From contig JBLWYD010000001.1 of assembly GCA_048267165.1 (NCBI GenBank), forward strand, positions 136,556 to 200,555: 64,000 nt of DNA, read 5' to 3'. Position 1 is the first letter of the stretch. The number at the start of each line of letters is the position of its first letter. Shown piece after piece: positions 34,100 through 43,200 of this stretch. Source of the stretch: PGYR01 sp048267165. Its GTDB lineage: Bacteria > Bacteroidota > Ignavibacteria > Kapaibacteriales > UBA2268. Position numbers and translations under genes: made by a program. The notes under the pieces were generated by a model, which saw only the letters and a program-made list of their open reading frames with translations, was not told where the DNA came from and ran no database searches.

Positions 34100-35260
34100 T
34101 TAATTATTTATTATTTTCAATATTTTTGTTCTGTTACCATCGGTAACCTTAATAAAGTATATACCTTGCTTAAGAAGCTTTGTATCATATACTTTAGTAA
34201 AATCACATACTTTGGAATCAATCATATACCCAGTGTAATTATAAACTTCAATCGTTAGTTCTTTATTATTACTTATAATAACACCATTATTATAAATATA
34301 ATCAACAACATTATCTACGGAAGCAATTATTACTGAATCTTTTGTTTCAAGATTCTCTATTTCAAAAGAACTAGTTGGAAAGTTAGTTGCACAAATACAC
34401 TCTGTGCTTTTAACTGTTTCCATTATCACATTTACACTTGAAGATTCTTTCTTACTTGACTTTATACTCAAAGTTAAGTTTTTATTATCCTTATTTAGAA
34501 CTTCTAAGTCAATCAAATAACCGTTATCTTCTTCTGGTGTTACATTCTTAACTAAAACAGATTCAGAACCAGTTACTTTTTCAAGAATCAAACTATCATT
34601 TTCAATAGTTATTCTTGTTTGCCAATAGTCTATAGAGTCAATTATTCCAAGATTCAGCGGAACATCTATTACAATAGTACTATCTGCCTTGATTGCTCTT
34701 TTATCTTTGCTTATATCGAATCCGAGCTTTCTATCAGGTTTATCTAGTATCTGACCTTTTATAGTCACATCTTTTATCGTATCTACAGTTCCTTTGAAAC
34801 CATCAATAGGATAAAAGTATTTAACTTTGAAGTAAGCATCCTCTTCGCATTCACCTATAAACTTGCCAGCAAAAGCAACAAGCGGCATATCACCATTGAC
34901 TGGATTCGGAAATGCTGAAATATCAACAATACCTTCCATTATGATTTCACCACGCTCTTTTTCAAATGTCGTGCTTTTATATTTAAAGAACTGAGATATA
35001 GTATTAGTATATAATTGTCGATTCATTTGTACTACATCTGGGTCAAATTCTATTACTATTTCAAACCCAACCAATGAATCAGATTTTACAATACCTCCCA
35101 TATAAGGAGCAATTATAATATCTTTTTGAAATTCCTTACCACACAAATCTAATGGATTTGTATCCAATATTTCTAAGTTGTAAGTTTTTGACTCAGCTAG
35201 GGAGTTGCCTATAAAAAGCAACCCCAAAGCTAAAATCAAATATACTCTAGAACATATCAT
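34100..35260 (-). CDS. T9SS cargo with cohesin-like N-terminal domain
   Basis: A 386-residue secreted protein. Signal peptide to about residue 22; residues about 30-175 carry LVGFEIVIEFDPDVVQMN, a later FAGKFIGECEEDAYFKV and further strands in cohesin-like order. The C-terminal segment after residue 310 (ELTIEVYNYTGYMID, then GIYFIKVTDGNRTKILKI) is a divergent T9SS sorting domain. It starts 2 bases after the stop of the 622-residue gene and is followed 28 bases later by the large cohesin-like gene, so all three are co-transcribed. Confidence 0.7.
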   Translation of the reverse strand: MICSRVYLILALGLLFIGNSLAESKTYNLEILDTNPLDLCGKEFQKDIIIAPYMGGIVKSDSLVGFEIVIEFDPDVVQMNRQLYTNTISQFFKYKSTTFEKERGEIIMEGIVDISAFPNPVNGDMPLVAFAGKFIGECEEDAYFKVKYFYPIDGFKGTVDTIKDVTIKGQILDKPDRKLGFDISKDKRAIKADSTIVIDVPLNLGIIDSIDYWQTRITIENDSLILEKVTGSESVLVKNVTPEEDNGYLIDLEVLNKDNKNLTLSIKSSKKESSSVNVIMETVKSTECICATNFPTSSFEIENLETKDSVIIASVDNVVDYIYNNGVIISNNKELTIEVYNYTGYMIDSKVCDFTKVYDTKLLKQGIYFIKVTDGNRTKILKIINN

Positions 35261-35262
35261 TA

Positions 35263-37131
35263 TTATCTATTGATAATAATTTTTTGAACTTTATTAACAT
35301 TGTTTCCTTCTAATTTCAAGAAGTAAACACCTGAGTAAAGTTCGTTACCATTGAAATCATTCGCTGACCAAGGTCTTTGAACTGATTCACCAGCTTTCAA
35401 ATCTTCATTGAATACAGTAGCAACTTTATTACCAACAGCATCATATACTGAAAGTGAGTAAGTACCACTATTTTCTACAGCCACTGTGTAAGTAGTGAAA
35501 CCACTTACATAAGGATTTGTAGATAAAGAAAGACTAGCGTTAACAACGTCAGTTTGTTCAGTTATAGAACCAACCATTTTGTCATTAACTCTGATATTGT
35601 TTAATTGTAAGTTTCCGTTTAAATTAGTTATATCAACATACAATACTGGCTCAGTTGAAGTAAATTCACCTGTACTAGCAAAGTAAACACCGTTAGATGA
35701 GTTGTGAGCTAATTTAATTTCGTTGTCTATGTTCAATTCAACATTTTCAACTGTACCGTTAACATCAAAAGAGAATGATAAAGGACCAGTATGGCTATTA
35801 TTGATATAAACTGGAATACTTGTAATACCATTGTGAACTACTCTTTCGCCTAAAACGATATTATCAGCAGTTACAACTTTTTTACCAGAAGGTTTAATAT
35901 CATGTATCCAAGGTAATGATGGGATATTTGCAGCTAAATAGCTCATAATCCAAGCAGCATCGTGTTCGTTTACTTGATAAAATACTTTTTTCAATGAAGT
36001 AACTTCAGAAGGTAAATCATCAAAATAGTTCTCACTTTGAGTAGTAACTTCTATTTTTTGAGTCACACCCGGAGAAACAGTTCTGTAGTAATATCTACCA
36101 CTGTGATTCACATCACCGTGATAAGCAGCTCTTCTTCTAACACTATCCAAAGGAACTTGAGTAGCCATAGATCTAAGTATCAATCTAACATCGTTAAATG
36201 TTACATATCTACTTTGCGGTAAACCAAAGTGTCTTTCAGAAGGAGTTTTAGAGAAATCAACATCTCCATCACCCCAGAATTCTTCAATGTTCAAAGTTTT
36301 TTGAGCAGTAAAAAGAATTCTATAGTTAGAAGCACCAGATGGTTGCCAAGCGTTTGATAAGTTAGTACTGTCAGTTGCTTGAGGTACTACACAGTAAGTA
36401 CTATCCAACGGGTTGTCTGTACATGGCCATAAACCATTCAAAAAGTCATCAAACTCACCTTTGATACCAACAGAAGCACCTTTAGTGATAACTGTAGTTT
36501 CAGTAGTTAAAGTATTACCACCAATTTGACCATAAGCGAACTCTATATCACCCTGTGGTGTAGCAGCATCATCTGACTTATATAGAATAACTTGGAAATC
36601 AGCAATACTAGATGGCTTAGTTTTGTCCATAATATTCAAATCTCTCCACTCGATAGTCAACGTTGAGTCAGTTCTCTTGTAAAGGATTCTAGTACGTGTG
36701 TACATTTGTAACGCTTCTATATCAGTTCTGTAAACGTGGTCACCCCAAAAAGGAGCTAAAACGTTTTGTTGATATGTAGAAGGCAAATCTTTAAACAAAC
36801 CAGTTGGGTTTGCTTGTTTCAAAAAGTTAGGACTGTCAAATGTAACAAAACCATTCACACAGATCCATAATTCTGTATATACCTCACCATTATATTCAAA
36901 AGGGAAGCCGATGCTAATCTTAGCATATCCGTCATCCGCATCTTGAATAGCAGGTGGTTTAGTAAAATCAACAGCATCAAGTACAGTACCACCAACGATT
37001 GGTTCGTAGTTCTTTTGTACTAAATGCAGAGATTTGAATTCACCCGGTACATCAGACTTTAGCGTTAAGCTACTTGAAAGTGCTATTACAGCAACTGTCA
37101 TCGCGGCTATTATGCTTTTTGTAAGTCTCAT
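35263..37131 (-). CDS. T9SS cargo with dockerin-like module
   Basis: A 622-residue secreted protein. Residues about 45-270 resemble an extracellular adhesion module (FPFEYNGEVYTELWICVNGF, PFWGDHVYRT, then IEFAYGQI), seen in many surface proteins. Residues about 283-410 contain two EF-hand-like calcium loops with the following helices: GDGDVDF...YVTFNDVRLILRSMA and YHGDVNHSG...VNEHDAAWIMSYLAANIP, as in dockerin type I repeats but with insertions. A beta domain follows, then the T9SS type A domain (NSGTYSLSVYDAVGNKVATV, SGVYFLKLEGNNVNKVQKI). Start ATG with AGAGG upstream. Dockerin-like status is by motif only. Confidence 0.75.
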   Translation of the reverse strand: MRLTKSIIAAMTVAVIALSSSLTLKSDVPGEFKSLHLVQKNYEPIVGGTVLDAVDFTKPPAIQDADDGYAKISIGFPFEYNGEVYTELWICVNGFVTFDSPNFLKQANPTGLFKDLPSTYQQNVLAPFWGDHVYRTDIEALQMYTRTRILYKRTDSTLTIEWRDLNIMDKTKPSSIADFQVILYKSDDAATPQGDIEFAYGQIGGNTLTTETTVITKGASVGIKGEFDDFLNGLWPCTDNPLDSTYCVVPQATDSTNLSNAWQPSGASNYRILFTAQKTLNIEEFWGDGDVDFSKTPSERHFGLPQSRYVTFNDVRLILRSMATQVPLDSVRRRAAYHGDVNHSGRYYYRTVSPGVTQKIEVTTQSENYFDDLPSEVTSLKKVFYQVNEHDAAWIMSYLAANIPSLPWIHDIKPSGKKVVTADNIVLGERVVHNGITSIPVYINNSHTGPLSFSFDVNGTVENVELNIDNEIKLAHNSSNGVYFASTGEFTSTEPVLYVDITNLNGNLQLNNIRVNDKMVGSITEQTDVVNASLSLSTNPYVSGFTTYTVAVENSGTYSLSVYDAVGNKVATVFNEDLKAGESVQRPWSANDFNGNELYSGVYFLKLEGNNVNKVQKIIINR

Positions 37132-37179
37132 TATAAAACCTCTATTATATTATAAATTATTTTTCTTTTTAATAATTGT

Positions 37180-37201
37180 GGTACCCTTTTGCAAGGGTAC
37201 C
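37180..37201. other. Perfect hairpin between cargo genes, no T tract
   Basis: GGTACCCTT (37180-37188) and AAGGGTACC (37193-37201) form a 9-bp stem over a TTGC loop. No T tract follows in either direction, so it is not a simple terminator; it may act as a processing or attenuation site within the cargo operon. Confidence 0.5.
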
Positions 37202-37213
37202 GCAAGTTTTGTC

Positions 37214-40200
37214 TTATTTAACAATCATCACTTTGATGAAGTCAGAGTTACCACCAGCGTTCATTCTGATGCTATATGCTCCACTGCTTAATTCAGAACC
37301 GAAATCAGTTCTTGAATTCCACTTGATTTCACGAGTACCTTCAGGATAGAAACCTTGACCAAATACGCCAATTACTTTTCCTACTTCGTCTATTAATTCA
37401 AACTCAACATTAGATGCTTTGTTCAAGTTAAACTTGATAACACTTTCGCCATTTACTGGGTTAGGTGATACGCTAGTTATAGAGTTAGTTGTAGTAATTT
37501 GTGTATCTTCTACATCACTCATTACATCGTTATAGATAACGAATGCTTTGATAGTTGCATTGATTAAAGTCAATGTTGCAATATTACCAGTTAAGTCAAA
37601 AGTAGCATTAGTTGGTGATACTGATCTTACAGTAGGATCACTCATCTTGATATGGAAGTAAGAACCATCAGAGATAGGATCTCTTAAATACCAAGTTGAA
37701 CCTTGTGGGTTTCTAGTTGCATCATTCTCATCAGGAACAGTTGTAATGTCCCAAGATATAGTTACAGGATAGTTAATAGCAGTTTGACCACTTTCACCAC
37801 CAGCTTGTATTTGAGCAACATAGATTAAGTCAGTTTGACCACTTTCAGGATATATACTTCTCAAGATACCATTGATTGTAGGCAATGTCCATCTTGCGTC
37901 GAATACGTCTTGTTGTGGGTATGGAGGTAATTCATATTCACAATAGTTGTGATCTAATTTACCAACATCTTCACCATCTCTACCATCACCTGTAGTAACA
38001 TTAGAAGCAGCAACACCAAATTCTAGAACTTGGAATGCACCGATTGAGTTAGTTACTGTAATAGGAGCTGTAAAGTTAGTTGCTTCAGATAATTTCAATC
38101 TAAATCTCATAATAGAAGTTTCGCCTTCTGCATCTGTAGCTTTGATTTGAACAGTAATTCTACCATCAGCATCAACAGGTACATTAGCAATGTCTGCTGT
38201 AAAGATTAAGTTAACTTTAACTGAATCATTATCAATAGTAGCACCATCTAATATGTATTTGTCTAATTCAACACCTGAAGAAGGTAATTCTACTACTAGA
38301 GTTACTTTTTCTTGAGGAGTAACAGAATCATCTCTTTCAAAGTCTTTGTCAACAACATATATAAAGTTGTTAGTAGTCAAAGAACTGTTAGGATCGATAC
38401 AGTCAACATCAGGAGCAAGAGCCAATTGAGGACCTTGATTAGATGCTTCTACAACTAAAGTATAAGTTTCTAGTGCAGGAAGACCATCTTCATCAGTTAC
38501 TAATACAATTACTTGTTCAGTTTTAAGTGCATCGCCTACTTCTGGAGTACCATATAGTAAACCACTTTCAGGGTTGATTTTCAACCATTCAGGAGTATAG
38601 CCATTAGCACCATATCCATTAACATCGCCTTCATCCCAAGTACCAGCTTCAGCATAACAAGGATCTTTAGCTATTGGACCTCTACCACTGTAGATCAACT
38701 CGTAAGTATGTTCTTGGTGGAAGTTAGGGTCTTTAACTTTAATTGCTCTTGAAGAATCAATTAATTGATTATTATAATCAAATCCTTCTATAGCATTGTC
38801 TAAAGTTGTAGTTGTAATAGTAGGTGCAAAGTTTACAAAAACTTCAAGTTTTTGTTCTAATCTTCCACCATGACCATCATTTACAACAAATACAAATGCT
38901 GTATCAGTGTTATACTCTTCATTTTGTCTATTTAATGGCGCAAGTATTTGATCAACTTCAGCTCTGTCAATTCTAATATTCAGTTTACCTGAAGTAGTAA
39001 AGTCATCAGCAAAACCATCTATAGTAACTTCATCATCATATCTATAGATATATTTATCAGCCATCCAAATTGGTCTTTCTTGATCGATTAAAGTATCAAG
39101 TCCACCTAAGTCATTAGATATAATAGTAGAATCAATAACAACTGTATCGCCAGCTGAGATTATTTTGTTCATGAAACCATAAGCAGTTCTACCATATCTG
39201 AAATCCCATCCGTGTTCTGAAGCAGCATAAGCATCTTCAATTTCGTCATCAGTGTTGATGTCGATTTGGAATCTTAATTTGTCAGTTACGTTAGCTTTCA
39301 ATCTAGGAGTTCTTTCATTTGTTTTACCACAAGTTAGAACACTAGGTTCGTATATTGCAATAATGTCTTTAACTGTAGTACCATCAGACTCATATCTGTA
39401 TAGTTCTTCTCTTGTGAAGTTCTCATCCAAATATACTGGTGGTTGATCAATTACGAATATTTCAAATTCGTATGAAGTTTTCCAGCCATTAGCGCCTGCA
39501 ACGTCGATAGTATCTTGTTGTAAGTATCTAGCTCTATCTACATCATAAGAACTTGCATTGAAGTAAGGACCATAAGTCTCTATAAACTTGTCAATTTGTT
39601 CTTGTGTAAATAATCCAGAAGCTACCATAGAATCTAATGTTCTGTAATGTGGAGGATAATTAGCAGCAGAAACTGCAACTTTCTCACCACCCGGTACTAC
39701 GTACGGATTAACTGGATGACCTTTTAATACAACATGACCTTTAGCATTGTCTTTAAGACTTAATGGATTGCTAGCATAAAGTGTATCTGCTTGTAACCAA
39801 TTAGCCAAACCAGAATTTCTAGCTACATCCCAAGTGTAAGTTAAAGAAGTATAGTTATCAGGATCAGCTAAAGAACGTGGATCATAGAAGTTGTTAGAAT
39901 CAACTGCAGTAATAGCTAAGATACTATCTCTAGCATTTGCATAGTTACCTGGGTAAGTTCTATCTTCAGTTATGAATATTCTATTAGCAAGATCAGTTAT
40001 GTAAATAGTATCCATTTGGTTGTTAGATCTTTTAACAGGGTCTAACGATGGAACTAACTTCATAATAGTATCATTTTGTAATGTAACGATATTACCAGTA
40101 AATTCAGGAGGTAGAGTAGCTCTAACTATTTTGAATTCAAGACCATCGTCATAAGCAGCTATAACACCTTCTTTCCATAGTACTTGTCTAGATATAACTC

Positions 40201-43200
40201 TGATTACGTCACCAGTATCAACAGGAAGAGCTTCATATCTCTCACCAGCAAAATATGTTACGATATCTTCAGTAATATTAGAAGGATCATTAATAGCAGG
40301 TCTGTTACTGTATAAATCAGAAACTTTACCTAATTGTCTGAAATCAGCTTCATATTTTCTACCTGGTACAGTTGCACCAACTTCATTATAAGCATTATCT
40401 TCCAATTTAGCCATTAAACTAAATCCAGCACCAAAGTTAAATAGACCTTCAGAAGTTCTTCTGTATAGTGTATTTGGATTTCTGTTTGTTGAATCAGGAA
40501 CAAACTCAACTCTAGATCTGAAGACTTCTCTATAAGGAGCAGTTTCAGAAACTTGTTGTAAGTTAGTTCTGATATAATCACCAGTAGTTTCGTTTATAAC
40601 GAAGAATACTGTTTCATTTGTAGTTTCAGGTATGTGGTTGCTTCTTTCAGCAAAGCCATCATAATCTGCATGTGATTCTAAGTATAATGGGTATCCGATA
40701 GGGTGATAGAAATCACCATTGTTATCAGGCATAAATTCAGATTGAAGAGCAGTGATATAAGGGAATTTCAAATTGCCTTGATCATCTAACAATCCAACAC
40801 AATAAGGATCTCTAGTTGTTCTTCTTACATATTTTCCATCAGAAGGTTGAGTCGGAGCTACAAATCTTCTAGTAGAGTAAGGGATACCAACTGCAAAGTC
40901 TTCGATTGGAGACATGATTCTCTTAGAGTAATCAGCAGTTTTAATATCAGTACCTTTGTCATATAAGTCATAGATTTTACCAGACATTAATAATTTCTCA
41001 TCAATACTAGTTGCAGCGTGAGTATTTTCATCACCTGTTGCGTTCTCTAACATTATAGGAGTATAAGTATATTCATCGAATATAGATTCGAATGGACCTT
41101 GCTCTAAAGGATTAGCAGAGTTTCTAACAAATGGTAATGCAGAAGTAGTACCACCAGCAACGAAGAATGTTTCATTCAACGCTAATGGATAACCTAAATC
41201 ATTGATTACATCTACAGTTACATTTGCTTGAGTTCTACCCCAGAAGTTACCGTTAAGTGGATTAGTTCCACCAAGACCTAAGCCTAAGTTACCAGCCAAA
41301 ACACCTTTAGTGTTAGGAGCATCAGGTAAACGAACGATAAATCTAGCATTGTTACCATATACAGAGTTACCTGCAACTGGACCTGTACCTACTGGTAATG
41401 GACCTTGCATTTCACCATAAATAACCGCACTAGCTAAATCAGAAGATGCTTCGTTTGAAGAAATACCTTTATTACCATCTAATACGATAGGACCAGAAAT
41501 AGTATTTTGTTCAACTCCAACATCAGATAAAGCAGTGTTAGCAGAGATTAATGATCTACCGAAGATCAATTTCAAATCAAAGTTATCAGAATAGATAGCA
41601 GCACCAGTATAAGCAGTGTTGTTTAATATTCTAACACGGTTGAAAGAAACTGAGTCAGTTCTGTTCAATTGATTAACATCAGCATTGTCTAAGATATAGA
41701 TTGCTCCACCAAGACCAACACCATTTTCTGGTAAGTTAGTACCTGGGTGCATTCTAGCTACATCATAATGACCAGCATTGCTAGGATTTGTTTCATTCCA
41801 AGTAGCACCACCGTCTTCTGTTTTCAATAAAGTACCATAGTCACCTACAGCATATCCAACTGAATTAGAAGAGAAGTGAATTCCTTGTAAACCAAATCTT
41901 GTTAAATCTTCCATCAAAGTCCAAGTAGCACCACCATCAGTAGTAGATAACATATCGCCATATACAGTAGTTATAAAACCTTTTGTAGAAGATATGAATA
42001 CTATGTCAGTTAAGTTAGCAGTTGTACCAGATGCAACTGTATGCCATGAATCACCACCATCAGTAGTAGAAAGTAAAGTACCTCTTTCACCAATGATGAA
42101 ACCTTTACTTACACTTGTAAAGAAGATTTTATTTAAGTCATAATTAGGGATTGGAGGAACAACTTCTTCCCATACTGTACCACCATCAGTAGTACGTAGG
42201 ATTAATCTGTCATCTCCAACTACGAAACCTGAATTCAAGCTACCATAATAAACACCATTAAGGTTTTGTTGTTGTGGTTGCATTGTATTCCATGTTGCAC
42301 CAGCATCATGAGATTCGTAGATTAGACCATTGTTAGTAACAGCATATAAATCATTTTGACCAATAGAATAGAAGTCATTGAATTGATTTAAAGTGTTAGT
42401 ATTGATGTTGAACCAAGTACTACCCGCATCAGTTGATTTTTTCATGATACCTTGAGCACCAACGATATAACCAGTACTTGCGTTAACAAATTCTACATCT
42501 GTTAATCTGTGATTAGTGTTTGAAGTTGGGTATTCCCAAGTTTCGCCACCATTTTTAAATTTAACGATAGTACCAAACAAACCAACAGCATAGCCTGTTT
42601 GATCCGAAGTAAAGAAGTTAGATAGAAAAGGTGATCTTGTTCTAAATACGCCTTCAGCGAATTGTGTAGAACCAGAACCCATTTCTTCAATAGCTCTAGC
42701 TTCAGAAATAGCTTGGTTACCTTTAAATTGAGTTAACATTCTTGAGTCAGGAGGGAAGTTGATTATATCACCATAAGTGAATACATCATCTCTTGAGCTC
42801 ATGCCAACTGCAACATCTTTTGAGTCATAAGAAATATTATCTGCATCAGATACAAAGTATCTTCTGTTTAAGTTAAAAGGCTCAACCATTGAAAGTGCAC
42901 CACCGTTACCATTGTAAACAGTATTACCATTAAATTCAACACCTTTAACTAAGTTAAGGTCACCACCAGAAGAATAGACTGCTCCACCACCTCTAAGTTG
43001 ACCAAGGTTCTTATCAGCTACATTCATACCTACAGTATTGTTCAAGAACATTGTTCTAGATAACTGAACAGCTCTTTGGAAATATGGAGGATTATCAGCA
43101 GTAGGGATTTGGAAGTGAACCGCACCACCAGCATATCCAGCACTATTGCCTTCAAATCTGACAGGGAATTTACCACCGTAACCGATTAATTCACTTGCAT

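Noticed and set aside
37180..37201. Hairpin as the terminator of the giant gene
   Set aside because: No T tract in either direction; kept as a hairpin only.
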